Below, one piece after another: positions 43,965 through 52,191 of a DNA stretch of 64,000 nucleotides. The stretch's first letter is position 1. The number at the start of each line of letters is the position of its first letter. A program made the translations under genes and the position numbers. This DNA is from Methanolacinia petrolearia DSM 11571 (GTDB taxonomy: Archaea; Halobacteriota; Methanomicrobia; Methanomicrobiales; Methanomicrobiaceae), in NCBI RefSeq assembly GCF_000147875.1, contig NC_014507.1, positions 930,001 to 994,000 on the forward strand, written 5' to 3'. The notes below the pieces were generated by a model. The model was not told the origin of the DNA, did not search any database, and saw only the letters and a list, made by a program, of their open reading frames with translations.

Positions 43965-45065
43965 ATGGTTTACTTAAAAAAAATATACATTTTTATCCTG
44001 TTGGTCTTTCTGGTTTTGGTGGCGACCGGTGCAGCAACCGATCCCGTAGATAATAATGGAAAACCGATAGCGGAATATCTGTCAGATGCTTTTGAAGCCG
44101 AAACAGGTCATTTTTCTGTTCCAGCCAATTTTACATATATGGGTCTGGATGGAGAGTGTTTGTATTATAGGGATTATATTTCAACTGACTACAGAATGGG
44201 GGATTATTATATATCTGTCTCCATTCCAGATGATTTTTCAGACCCTGTTTTGGCTGATGGCACTTACTGGGTTGATACATGTAATGCCCGTTGTTCCGAA
44301 TCTTATGGTTTCGAGATTACTATCTCGTCGATACCCCAGTGCGGGGGAGATTATAACGGGATATATACCTGCTGTCCGAGTGCGGAGATACTTGCGGAAT
44401 GTCAAAATTCTTCGGACGGTAGCGGATGTTCGGGTTGTACCCGCCCGACTTGCGAAGCCGCGAACGGGGTTTTGGCATGTTGTCCAAGTGAGGAGGGTCT
44501 GGATTCATGTATGTTATCATCGTCCGTGTCATGTCCTACCTGCAGTTCGGGCTGTAGTGGCTGTATCTATCCGACGTTAGAAAACTGGCTTAATTATTAC
44601 AACAGCATCGGTGTCGTGAAGGTTGCCGGTGCAGAATTTGATCCATCCATAGGCAAGACCGTATTCGGGAGATATCTCGGAGATGGTGAAGCAGGCAGTT
44701 ATCAAAATATTGCCGATGATGTCGGTGCAAACAAGTTCTATATCAATGTAGAGGGATTGTCTGAGGAAGAAATACAGGCACTGAATGATATATTTACAAG
44801 GGCTGCAGGAAAAGATGCAGCTGAAAACGGGGGAAGTATTTTTGTCACCGAAAGGCCCCCGGCTGATCGAAACGATGTATTTTGGGAAGGAAAGACTGGG
44901 TTTGCCAGAGAAATGAAAATCCTGACGGACGAGTTCAAAGGTGTCGTAACTGAAGAACCCGTTCCAGTAACGGGGCCGAATGGTGTTACAAGATATCTTT
45001 ATGAAGTGGAGATCCCTACCGCAGCTGAAATTATCAATACAATAATTATGTGTGCTTTGATATGA
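43965..45065 (+). CDS. Secreted Cys-rich protein with toxin-like C-terminal domain (orphan)
   Basis: 366 residues with a signal peptide (about 1-24). A Cys-rich central region (106-200) has two tandem repeats of about 40 residues (126-162 and 163-204), each with NG..CCPS and GCSGC..PT. The C-terminal region (about 228-335: KTVFGRYLGDGEAGSYQNIADDVGANKFYI ... GFAREMKIL) recalls, from memory, the TVIG-type C-terminal domain of many bacterial polymorphic toxins (GA..F.I, E...LN..F..A, then G.F..E...L). This is weak and needs a profile search. The stop overlaps the next start by 4 bp. Confidence 0.6.
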   Translation: MVYLKKIYIFILLVFLVLVATGAATDPVDNNGKPIAEYLSDAFEAETGHFSVPANFTYMGLDGECLYYRDYISTDYRMGDYYISVSIPDDFSDPVLADGTYWVDTCNARCSESYGFEITISSIPQCGGDYNGIYTCCPSAEILAECQNSSDGSGCSGCTRPTCEAANGVLACCPSEEGLDSCMLSSSVSCPTCSSGCSGCIYPTLENWLNYYNSIGVVKVAGAEFDPSIGKTVFGRYLGDGEAGSYQNIADDVGANKFYINVEGLSEEEIQALNDIFTRAAGKDAAENGGSIFVTERPPADRNDVFWEGKTGFAREMKILTDEFKGVVTEEPVPVTGPNGVTRYLYEVEIPTAAEIINTIIMCALI

Positions 45066-45724
45066 GTAGAAACAATGAGAAAAACCAGGAGTCAATGCGT
45101 ATGAACGAAACCGAGAGTATAGGCTTATTTGAGCAGACTCAGCTAGCTGTGCAGCCGCTGGTTGACAGTGGTAATTTCCGGCTGGAGATTCTCGAATATG
45201 AATCTCGCCCTCTGGATGTACGTGTTCTTCTGTGTTCAACGGAAATTGATATTATGTTTGCATTTTATACTATGCCGGGTGGAGAGGAAGTACGGTGCGG
45301 TTTCAGGGCAAATGCATCCGGGAAAACATTTGGAGCACCTTTCTTTTTTTCAACTTTCGGCATTGATATTCCCATGACTGCTGATGACCTTGCAAAAGAA
45401 CGGAAAGCATATGAGAAATCCCTTCAGGAATTTGAAAACTTGCATCTTAAGGATATAACATATACAGAATGGTGTATCAGTAATTTTTCCCATAAAAAAA
45501 GAAGTCCTCTTGAAGACACCGGGTACATGCAGGAATTATCTCGGTTATCAACCGAAATTGTAAAAAATATGCCGGAAATTCTTGAGTTGCTCTCTCCGGA
45601 AAATGTTGAAGGGACATACGAGCGTTATAGAATGGAAGTGAAGAAAGATGATGAAATACGTAGGGAAAACATAAGACTCTTGTCGTTGGCCCGCTCGAAA
45701 AAACGGACCGGGAGTACAAACTAA
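45062..45724 (+). CDS. Orphan cytoplasmic protein of the 44-47 kb cassette
   Basis: 221 residues, not recognised, no membrane segment. The start is set by the ATGA overlap with the upstream gene; MRMNETES at 45095 is an alternative. The N-terminal half is a mixed beta fold (FRLEILEYESRPLDVRVLLCSTEIDIMFAFYTMPGGEEVRCGF). The C-terminal 60 residues are charged and helical and resemble the C-terminus of the next protein: L..L...I..N...L.E..S.EN+E.TY. If the first gene is a toxin, this is the nearest immunity candidate (inference). Confidence 0.6.
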   Translation: MSRNNEKNQESMRMNETESIGLFEQTQLAVQPLVDSGNFRLEILEYESRPLDVRVLLCSTEIDIMFAFYTMPGGEEVRCGFRANASGKTFGAPFFFSTFGIDIPMTADDLAKERKAYEKSLQEFENLHLKDITYTEWCISNFSHKKRSPLEDTGYMQELSRLSTEIVKNMPEILELLSPENVEGTYERYRMEVKKDDEIRRENIRLLSLARSKKRTGSTN

Positions 45725-45752
45725 TATTCTAGGCAACCCTTGGAGGCCGTTC

Positions 45753-46292
45753 ATGGGAAAAATTGAAGAGATTAAGGAAGCGATAAGCGGGATCTGGAGT
45801 TTATCGTCCCGGTATATTGTCACCTATCATGTTTCACAGGATACCGTCGATATTTTATTCAGGGAATTAGCTATTCTCATTCATCAGGAAAATGATAAGA
45901 CCATTGCGGCTTATCGTATTTTGTCTACTTGGAATCGTAGATATACTTTTATCAAAGGACGGGAAGAGCTCGCACGGGATAAAAAAATGATCATTTTTCC
46001 CTGCAAGAACATCTTCCGGCTGCTTGGAATACGTTATTCATACGAGCCAAAAGGGTATCTTGCCGATCTGGGTGAATTATGCCAGCTGATTCAGGATAAT
46101 TCGTCTCAGCTTATTGAAGCGTTTTCTGAGAAAAATATTGAGAAGACCTATCATGCGTTAATCGCATTGAAAGGCAATAATGATGAGGAAATTCAGAAAA
46201 CGCTCCAGCAGTATTCTGATTATTCACACCCCCCACCTGATACACTAAGGAGTTCCTCTTTAAATACATGCAATGAACTCTACCCGAGGTAA
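45753..46292 (+). CDS. Orphan cytoplasmic protein of the 44-47 kb cassette
   Basis: 179 residues, not recognised. Preceded by TTGGAGGCCG, a good ribosome-binding site, 28 bp after the previous gene. Predicted helical; no membrane segment. The segment LCQLIQDNSSQLIEAFSEKNIEKTYHALIALKGNNDEEIQ parallels RLSTEIVKNMPEILELLSPENVEGTYERYRMEVKKDDEIR in the preceding protein, suggesting a shared domain. Possible immunity protein by position only. Confidence 0.55.
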   Translation: MGKIEEIKEAISGIWSLSSRYIVTYHVSQDTVDILFRELAILIHQENDKTIAAYRILSTWNRRYTFIKGREELARDKKMIIFPCKNIFRLLGIRYSYEPKGYLADLGELCQLIQDNSSQLIEAFSEKNIEKTYHALIALKGNNDEEIQKTLQQYSDYSHPPPDTLRSSSLNTCNELYPR

Positions 46293-46297
46293 AAAAT

Positions 46298-46849
46298 ATG
46301 GATCCAAACGACATTCAGAAAAATTATCAGGTTATCGATGCTGCATCCCACGATTTACTGCAGTTTTTCGGACCGAAGTTCACCAGTCTCCCCAAAGGAC
46401 ATATCGAAACTGATATTTCTGCTGCGGCGAGCCTTGGGGGTCTCATGGTATTAAGGCATCAGTTCCCCGGGATTGGTTCATGGGAAGAAAGAGGGACGGT
46501 TGCTTATCAGATGGATGAAGAGCTTAAGGATATGCGGATGTTCATCAACGGGGCATGCGGGAGCCTTAATCTGGATCCGAATCAGTGTTCGTCTGCCATA
46601 CCCGATGCAAATCAGCCTGTCTACAGTGTCCCTGAAATGACCCATAAAATTGAGAAGGATTTTCTTGCCATCTGCAGGGATCACGATCTGGAAGAAGATT
46701 ATTATCCTTTTGTGGCTCTCCTTACTGCATTAAAATTGGTAGCCGCTGGAAAGAAGATGTCTCTTCTAGACCAGAAGATCGGGATTGCCCTTACCATTTA
46801 CTACTATATAGCCGGTGCAAAGACAATTCCGTATCCACAGGAAGATTGA
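46298..46849 (+). CDS. Orphan cytoplasmic protein of the 44-47 kb cassette
   Basis: 183 residues, not recognised, 5 bp after the preceding gene and hence same transcript. Mostly helical; a moderately hydrophobic stretch (ALLTALKLVAAGKKMSLLDQKIGIALTIYYYIAGA) lies near the C-terminus but is broken by charges. Begins MDPNDIQKNYQVIDAASHDLLQF. It carries no similarity to its neighbours that I can see. Ends the cassette; an R1 repeat follows about 60 bp later. Confidence 0.55.
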   Translation: MDPNDIQKNYQVIDAASHDLLQFFGPKFTSLPKGHIETDISAAASLGGLMVLRHQFPGIGSWEERGTVAYQMDEELKDMRMFINGACGSLNLDPNQCSSAIPDANQPVYSVPEMTHKIEKDFLAICRDHDLEEDYYPFVALLTALKLVAAGKKMSLLDQKIGIALTIYYYIAGAKTIPYPQED

Positions 46850-46911
46850 GCAGGAGCCTGAGGCGACTTGAGGTTAGATATGGCGATGATTCAGTTTTCC
46901 TGAACTATTAT

Positions 46912-47240
46912 GTGAGAAGGGAGTGGGATTCTCCCCCTCCCTTCAACTCTCCCCCTATGGCGATAGGTCGCCTTCGGGACGGGCGAGCGTTCCTCCGGCT
47001 CCAAACAAATTTTTACAAGTGGAAAATATGTGACAATTTTGCCGAATCCTAATTTGGTTTTCTCCCGGCTGAGGCAACCGAAGGGCTTCGCCCTTTCGAA
47101 ACCTACGGGCGACCTTCGGTCACCGGTTCATTTCATGAAATGTTTTTTTTCTAAGGGTAGCGTCCGGACCGGGTTATCGCGATTGCGCAAATTCGCGTAG
47201 CGAATTTAAGCACTGGGCTGCCCCAGAGGGGCTTATGCCC
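46912..47240 (+). repeat. R1 dispersed mosaic repeat, copy 4 (fills the 46850-47325 gap)
   Basis: Module A intact (46912-47002, with GGCGATAGGTCGCC and GGGACGGGCGAGCG). After an AT-rich spacer, module C (47061-47240) is split by a B insert (CCGAAGGGCTTCGCCCTTTCGAAA ... TCATTTCATGAAATG, about 47076-47150), the same arrangement as at 14740-14925. No gene is present. Confidence 0.8.
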
Positions 47241-47325
47241 GAACAATGACCAAAAAATCAGGAATTGTTGTAAACTCACGCTTTAATTATCTCCGCGGTG
47301 CATAATTATCCCAACGGTGTGAATA

Positions 47326-48279
47326 GTGGCGTGCGGAAAAAGAATATACAAACATCTCTTCGGTCCCGTTCCTTCGAGGAGGCTCGGGATCTCTCTCGGG
47401 ATCGATCTCATACCTCATAAGACGTGCAGCTACAACTGCATATACTGCGAGTGCGGGAAGACGACGAATCTTACCTCTGAACGCCGCGAATATGTCCCGA
47501 CTGCGGAGGTTATCGAAGAGCTGGATTCATACCTTTCGGAATCGCCGCGGCTGGATTATATTACATATTCCGGTTCAGGCGAGCCGACGCTTCACAGTGG
47601 CATCGAAAAGATCACCCGTTTTATCAAGGATAATTATCCGGGCTACAGGGTTGCGTTGCTTACGAACGGAAGCCTCTTTTTTGATAAAGGGGTCCGTGAT
47701 GAGATGAAGGATATCGATGTGATTATTCCTTCGCTGGACGCCGCAACGGATATAGGGTTCATGAAGATAGATCGTCCGTGCAGTTCGCTGAAGGTCGAAG
47801 AGATCATATCGGGTCTCGTGGAGCTGAAGAAGGAGTTTTCGGGCGAATTTTGGCTTGAGATCTTCGTTGTTCCTGGACTGAACGATACGGAGGAGGAGCT
47901 CGCTGCATTATCGAAAGCGGTGCACAGGATTGCGCCTGACAGGGTTCAGCTGAATACCCTCGACCGTCCGGGTGTCGTCGACTGGATCAGGGCGGCGACT
48001 CAAGAGGAACTGGAGAAGTTCGCTGAAGGTCTTGGTTATGAGAGGACGGAGATCACCGGGAGACCGTCGTCGAGATCGGGAGTAGAGAGCTTCTCCGGCG
48101 ATGCGATGGAGTGCATTATTCAGACGATCTCACGCCGTCCCTGCACTGTGGAGGATCTCTCGTCCATTCTCGGGATGCACCCGAACGAGATCAATAAATA
48201 TATCCAGCTTTTGATTGAGGAAGGACGGGTTGCGGAGAAGAGGGAGGAGAGAGGGATCTTTTTCGTTAGTGTTGAGTGA
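47326..48279 (+). CDS. Radical SAM protein (COG0731-type) with C-terminal winged-helix-like region
   Basis: 317 residues. N-terminus KHLFGPVPSRRLGISLGIDLIPHKTC leads into the [4Fe-4S]/SAM motif CSYNCIYCECG. A GSGEPTL motif follows and continues into the barrel (LTNGSL, EIFVVPGLND). The last 80 residues (ECIIQTISRRPCTVEDLSSILGMHPNEINKYIQLLIEEGRVAEKREERGIFF) look like a winged helix. Homologues are related to the wyosine enzyme TYW1; substrate unknown. It starts with GTG. Confidence 0.85.
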   Translation: MACGKRIYKHLFGPVPSRRLGISLGIDLIPHKTCSYNCIYCECGKTTNLTSERREYVPTAEVIEELDSYLSESPRLDYITYSGSGEPTLHSGIEKITRFIKDNYPGYRVALLTNGSLFFDKGVRDEMKDIDVIIPSLDAATDIGFMKIDRPCSSLKVEEIISGLVELKKEFSGEFWLEIFVVPGLNDTEEELAALSKAVHRIAPDRVQLNTLDRPGVVDWIRAATQEELEKFAEGLGYERTEITGRPSSRSGVESFSGDAMECIIQTISRRPCTVEDLSSILGMHPNEINKYIQLLIEEGRVAEKREERGIFFVSVE

Positions 48280-48300
48280 CGGAGTGGTCTTTTTATTTTG

Positions 48301-48595
48301 AGAAGGGAGTGGGATTCTCCCCCTCCCTTCAACCTTCCCCCTGTGGCGATAGTCACCGACCGAAGGGCTACCGCCCTTTCGAAACCCAGGGCGACATCCG
48401 GTCACCAGTTGTGAAAATTAGTATTTGAAGGATGGGCAAGCATCCCTCCGGCTCCGGTTCAACAACTTATTTTTGTCTTCCCGGCCGAGGCTACCCGGAT
48501 GGGTAGCGTCCAGGCCGGGTTATCGCCATTGCGAAAGTTTGCGCAGCAAACTAAGCACTGGGTTGCCCCGTAGGGGCTTATGCCCATCCACGAAT
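48301..48595 (+). repeat. R1 dispersed mosaic repeat, copy 5 (fills the 48280-48633 gap)
   Basis: Module A (48301-48455) is interrupted by the B insert (48358-48428), as at 43658-43824 with the same flanking TGTGAAAATTAGTATTTGAA. Module C (48478-48595) is uninterrupted here: GGCCGAGGCTACCC pairs with GGGTAGCGTCCAGGCC, followed by GTTTGCGCAGCAAAC and GCCCCGTAGGGGC. No gene. Confidence 0.82.
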
Positions 48596-48633
48596 CTCTG
48601 AAGAGTCTTAATAAAAAAAAGAGAACTCAAATT

Positions 48634-48909
48634 TTATTTTTTGTCTTTTTCCATGTATTCCCTGATCTTCTTCTCTTCCCATTCGTCACCCATTATTTTG
48701 GAGTGCCCGAAGACACGCCATGCATGTCCCAGGACAGCCAGTCCCCAGAAGAAGGTCACCCAAAGGAACCAGTAGTAGCCGGAGTACGTCAGGAGGTTGA
48801 TTGAAATGAGCATGAGATTGACGCATATGTATGCGGCGAGATGAGAGTAGAATCCTCTCAGTTCCGCTACTTTCTCCTTCGCCTTCCGGTATGATTCGTC
48901 ATCAGTCAT
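48634..48909 (-). CDS. 2TM-domain small membrane protein
   Basis: 91 residues from MTDDESYRKAKEKVAELRGFYSHLAAYI. Two membrane helices (about 22-44 and 48-68) in the 2TM-domain pattern: HLAAYICVNLMLISINLLTYSGYYWFLWVTFFWGLAVLGHAW, followed by a charged tail. Such domains often accompany kinases or regulators; here it is free-standing. A frame open to 48978 adds residues of no family likeness. Confidence 0.8.
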   Translation of the reverse strand: MTDDESYRKAKEKVAELRGFYSHLAAYICVNLMLISINLLTYSGYYWFLWVTFFWGLAVLGHAWRVFGHSKIMGDEWEEKKIREYMEKDKK

Positions 48910-49064
48910 TTTTCCACGACAAAGAATCGGAGGAAGAGAATATAATACATTATGCTGCGTTCCGGGAGGACTTCTCATGCAATATTGCAGATTCCTGCTG
49001 CTGCCAAATAAAACCCTTAAATAACCAAAAAGATCAATATGTTATGCTGATTACAGCACGCTTT

Positions 49065-49137
49065 GCCCAGTTAGTGTAGTGGCCTATCATGCAGCCCTGT
49101 CACGGCTGCGACACGGATTCGAATTCCGTACTGGGCG
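49065..49137 (+). tRNA. tRNA-Asp (GTC), copy 2
   Basis: Identical in all 73 bases to the gene at 43555-43627, with three further shared bases on each side (TTT). It has its own upstream AT-rich region and T-rich end (GTTTTTGTTTTC). Two identical genes 5.4 kb apart may be a simple duplication or the two ends of an integrated element. Confidence 0.95.
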
Positions 49138-49212
49138 TTTTTGTTTTCTTTTTTGTTAATTCATAAAATCAAATAGAAAAATTCATCGATCATAGAATCG
49201 TATCGCGATACA

Positions 49213-49374
49213 ATGGCAAAGAATACAGGAAGCGGTTCGAGGAAAGGCGCTGTCAGGGACAGGTCGCAGGTTAAGAACCCGAAAACCGGATTGTATACGA
49301 AAAGAGGTTCTGATGGGAAATTCACGGATGTCAAAACAACCGGTGGGAAATTTAAAGGCGTAAGGAAAGAGTGA
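49213..49374 (+). CDS. Conserved small basic protein (53 aa)
   Basis: A 53-codon frame: MAKNTGSGSRKGAVRDRSQV at the start, then KNPKTGLYTKRGSDGKFTDVKTTGGKFKGVRKE. Very rich in Lys, Arg and Gly. This pattern (MAKNTG.G.R.GAVR.RSQV.NPKTG...KRD..TG+F.DVK..G..FKGVR+E) occurs in many bacteria and archaea as an uncharacterised protein, from memory. It lies 75 bp after tRNA-Asp with no other partner. Nucleic-acid binding is plausible from charge alone. Confidence 0.8.
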   Translation: MAKNTGSGSRKGAVRDRSQVKNPKTGLYTKRGSDGKFTDVKTTGGKFKGVRKE

Positions 49375-49563
49375 TCGTTGTCTGAGATGGAACGGAATTT
49401 TCCAGTTCTTTTGTTTTTTATAATCTGATTTATTCGAAATTTTAGAATTCATTTGAAGGCTGCCCGGAAGGGCAGCACTATCTTCAGCGCGAAGCCCTGA
49501 GGTCAGGGCGTGTTCGCGAAGCGAACTGCGCAAGGGTTGCCTTAGGATGGGATTTTTTCATTT

Positions 49564-49826
49564 TGAGAAGGGCGAGGGATTCTCCCCCTCCCTTCAACCC
49601 TCCCCCTGTGGCGATAGGTCGCCGTCGGGATGGACAAGCATCCCTCCGGCTCCAAGAAATATTATTAATCCGAAATTAATTTGAAAAATATCAGTGTGTT
49701 TTGATTTTATTCTCCTCCCGGTCGAGGCTACCCGAATGGGTAGCGTCCAGGCCGGGCTATCACGAGATCGCAAGTTTCGCAGAAACTTGCGTCGGGCTGG
49801 CCCGCAGGGGCTCATGCCCTATTAAG
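49564..49826 (+). repeat. R1 dispersed mosaic repeat, copy 6 (in the 49375-49924 gap)
   Basis: Modules A (49564-49651) and C (49714-49826) are both uninterrupted. A has GGCGATAGGTCGCC; C has GGTCGAGGCTACCC pairing with GGGTAGCGTCCAGGCC and the GCAAGTTTCGCAGAAACTTGC hairpin. Upstream at 49455-49543 are related hairpins: CTGCCCGGAAGGGCAG, GCCCTGAGGTCAGGGC, TTCGCGAAGCGAA. No gene is seen in the whole gap. Confidence 0.8.
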
Positions 49827-49924
49827 TTAAAAAAATTCTCTTAAAGCACTCCTGCAAAATTTATAATCGCTGAAAATGAATCTGTTCTTAAAGGACATTG
49901 TTATCAGGTAAAGGAAGTGAAGCG

Positions 49925-50434
49925 GTGGATAAAAGCGAGGTGATCCTGGATAAAGAGATCTTTGAAGTGTTGTCATCCGACAAAAGGATCGATATACTCA
50001 AGTCTCTGAACACAAGACGGAAGACGAATTCGGAGCTTGCAAGAGAATTTTCTTTGCAGGAATCCACAATGCATCACCACCTGATGAAGCTGGAGGAAAC
50101 AGGGCTGATACAACCTGTCGATTCAAAGAACAAATGGATCTATTACGAACTCACGGCGAAAGGGGATGCTATATTAAATCCTGATAAGGATACCCGGTTT
50201 ACGATTCTTATCTCATCTTTACTCACTTATATTGCAGCGTTTGCCGCGTTCTTTACATATATCTCAATTCCAAAATTATGTTCAAAGCCCTTCGACCAGG
50301 GCATATTGGAGAGCCTGATGAGGCATCTGGCGACCAGCCCTTTTCTTTCTCTTTTCGTGATCTGCCTTATCATTGCAATTGCCCAGACGATTGTATTGGT
50401 ATTCTATTTTCTCAAAAAGAAGAATTACATTTAA
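49925..50434 (+). CDS. Winged-helix regulator with C-terminal membrane helices
   Basis: About 169 residues. An ArsR/MarR-like winged helix (EIFEVLSSDKRIDILKSLNTRRKTNSELAREFSLQESTMHHHLMKLEETGLIQPVDS) is followed by two membrane helices (about 105-125 and 143-165). The GTG at 49925 has AAGGAAGTGA seven bases upstream, so it is preferred over a TTG at 49898. A membrane-tethered DNA-binding protein could sense an envelope signal; the nearest target is the secreted-protein gene 130 bp downstream (inference). Confidence 0.82.
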   Translation: MDKSEVILDKEIFEVLSSDKRIDILKSLNTRRKTNSELAREFSLQESTMHHHLMKLEETGLIQPVDSKNKWIYYELTAKGDAILNPDKDTRFTILISSLLTYIAAFAAFFTYISIPKLCSKPFDQGILESLMRHLATSPFLSLFVICLIIAIAQTIVLVFYFLKKKNYI

Positions 50435-50565
50435 AATTTATGATTATATTAGCTTTTCATCGAATCTTTTTGATTGTTTTATATTAGCCAGTCCCGTACC
50501 TGGTATTTACAGGAAGCGTATTTTATGGAGATCGAAAACTGGTTCCGGCACAGGGAAAGGATATT

Positions 50566-51141
50566 ATGAGTAAAATATCCTGTCTGAATTTGTTGATTGT
50601 ATTCTTTCTGGTTTTGTGCCTGTCCGGGGCGGCTTCCGGGTATGAACTGAGAAATAAATCATATCAGATTGTGTCGGAGGACTATACCGAATACCTCATT
50701 GCCGCCTATGGAAACGTTCCGGTATACGATCAAAACGGTGAGGTCGTCGACACCGGTATAATCAAAGATCTGCCCGACAAAAGAGCGCTGAATGACTGGT
50801 ATGGTGATATCGATCTGATTGTTGAAGATACACATCCGGATATGGAGGCGTACTACTATCCCGAAGGACCTGTTCTCTCTTACGGTTATGATCGCCTGGG
50901 AACTGTCCGTGTAGGAATCGATGAGGAAACGGATATCGACCGGGAAACGACGGACAAAATCTACCGGGTTATAAGTTCAAAGGCGTCCGAATCGGGTATT
51001 GATGATGTCCCGGTCATTTTCGTATCCGAGCCGATTCCTGATATAGGGATGCCCTATAAACCTGAATGGGTCTGGGTCATCCTGGGAGTGAAAAACACGG
51101 TTCGTGACCTTTTCGGGACGAACATTTTTGCCGCGGCATAA
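50566..51141 (+). CDS. Orphan secreted protein
   Basis: 191 residues, not recognised. Signal peptide MSKISCLNLLIVFFLVLCLSGAASG, then an acidic soluble domain (YELRNKSYQIVSEDYTEYLIAAYGNVPVYDQNGEVVDTG ... RLGTVRVGIDEETDIDRETTDKIYRVISSKASESGIDDVPVIFVSEP) and no C-terminal anchor. The VRVGI-D-x-ETT-xx-IYR-xI pattern resembles periplasmic/archaeal surface domains but I cannot name the family. It follows the winged-helix membrane protein on the same strand. Confidence 0.65.
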   Translation: MSKISCLNLLIVFFLVLCLSGAASGYELRNKSYQIVSEDYTEYLIAAYGNVPVYDQNGEVVDTGIIKDLPDKRALNDWYGDIDLIVEDTHPDMEAYYYPEGPVLSYGYDRLGTVRVGIDEETDIDRETTDKIYRVISSKASESGIDDVPVIFVSEPIPDIGMPYKPEWVWVILGVKNTVRDLFGTNIFAAA

Positions 51142-51163
51142 ATCTGACCTTCTTCATTTTTGT

Positions 51164-51841
51164 CTACCACCAGCCTCCGGAATAAACCCTCTCGGTCAGC
51201 TCCGGACCCTCAGCCTCCGGGGAATTCACCTTCGAACCGACGGCGTAGACCTCCGTCTCTTCTGCAGGGTATGGCCTGAGCATAGCGAGATAGTCGTCCT
51301 GTGAAAGTCCGGGGGAGAGCCATCTCCTGCAATCCTTCCCAGACAAGATCGCCGGCATCCTGTCGTGAACCTGCTTTACCTCGGCGTTTGCCCCCGCCGT
51401 TATGATGCAGCAGGAGTTCCTCCCGTCGCCCTCCGGTGCGGTCCATGTATCGTAGATTCCCGCGAATGCGATCAGCGGCCGGTCGAAATGGATGTAGTAG
51501 GGAACCTTCCTCGTGCCTTCGTGTCTCCACTCGTAGAATCCGTTCGCAGGAATGAGGCATCTGTGTTCCCGGAAGTTGTCCCTGAAGGCCGGTTTTTCGG
51601 TGAGCGAATCGGAGCGGGCGTTGATGAGCCATGCTCCCGATTCGTCGTTCTTCTTCCAGAATGGGACAAGGCCCCATTTAGCGAAGACGACTTCAGGGTT
51701 TTCGTTTCCGTCCTGGCAGACGACCGGGATGCTTCTTCCCGGCGAGATGTTGTAGGAAAGAGGAAGGATCGGAAGCGGGTTGAAATTTCTGTGTACGTCC
51801 TCGAACCCTTCCGCATTGAAGAAAGCGAACCTCCCGCACAT
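51164..51841 (-). CDS. SOS-response-associated peptidase family protein (SRAP, HMCES/YedK-like)
   Basis: SRAP proteins cross-link to abasic sites in single-stranded DNA via Cys2. This 225-residue protein starts MCGRF with Cys2 in place, then SYNISPG, WGLVPFWKK, LINARSDSLTEKPAF (Asn), RCLIPANGFYEWR (Glu) and VHDRMPAIL (His), the complete active-site set. It is on its own and points away from the helicase. Confidence 0.93.
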   Translation of the reverse strand: MCGRFAFFNAEGFEDVHRNFNPLPILPLSYNISPGRSIPVVCQDGNENPEVVFAKWGLVPFWKKNDESGAWLINARSDSLTEKPAFRDNFREHRCLIPANGFYEWRHEGTRKVPYYIHFDRPLIAFAGIYDTWTAPEGDGRNSCCIITAGANAEVKQVHDRMPAILSGKDCRRWLSPGLSQDDYLAMLRPYPAEETEVYAVGSKVNSPEAEGPELTERVYSGGWW

Positions 51842-52191
51842 GACCTTATCTCTTATTCCTTCCGGGAAATACCTTTTCTTAATCGACGAGAAAACGAACC
51901 CGATCTCCCTTTTCCTGATTATGATCCAAACCCCAGAATAACAAAAACAACAATATTGAACTGAAGATCACTGGAAAAAAAACGAAACTACCCAGACAGG
52001 TCGTGAGGAACTTTACGGTGAATTAATTTTGGGGGGCAAAATTACGAAAATAAGAGGGAGTTCTGCAACATTTAGTTGAGCAGAAATCTCCATTTATTTT
52101 TTCACAGTTCAGACCCTCACAACTCCTGCCTTTGGGTCATATTACTCACAAAAGATAAAAAAATTATCCCTGGCACAGACCGCAGCCGGGA
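51842..52191. other. Gap between divergently placed SRAP and the end of the Lhr gene
   Basis: No gene or RNA is supported in these 350 bases. They contain the SRAP promoter at the left and, at the right, AT-rich sequence with several T-runs (for example near 52079-52100) after the helicase stop at 52192. No R1, R2 or R3 repeat is present, unlike other long gaps. Confidence 0.6.

Noticed and set aside
46846-47052. A 68-codon frame after the orphan cassette
   Set aside because: It reads through R1 module A; similar frames appear wherever the repeat is present, so it is a repeat artefact.
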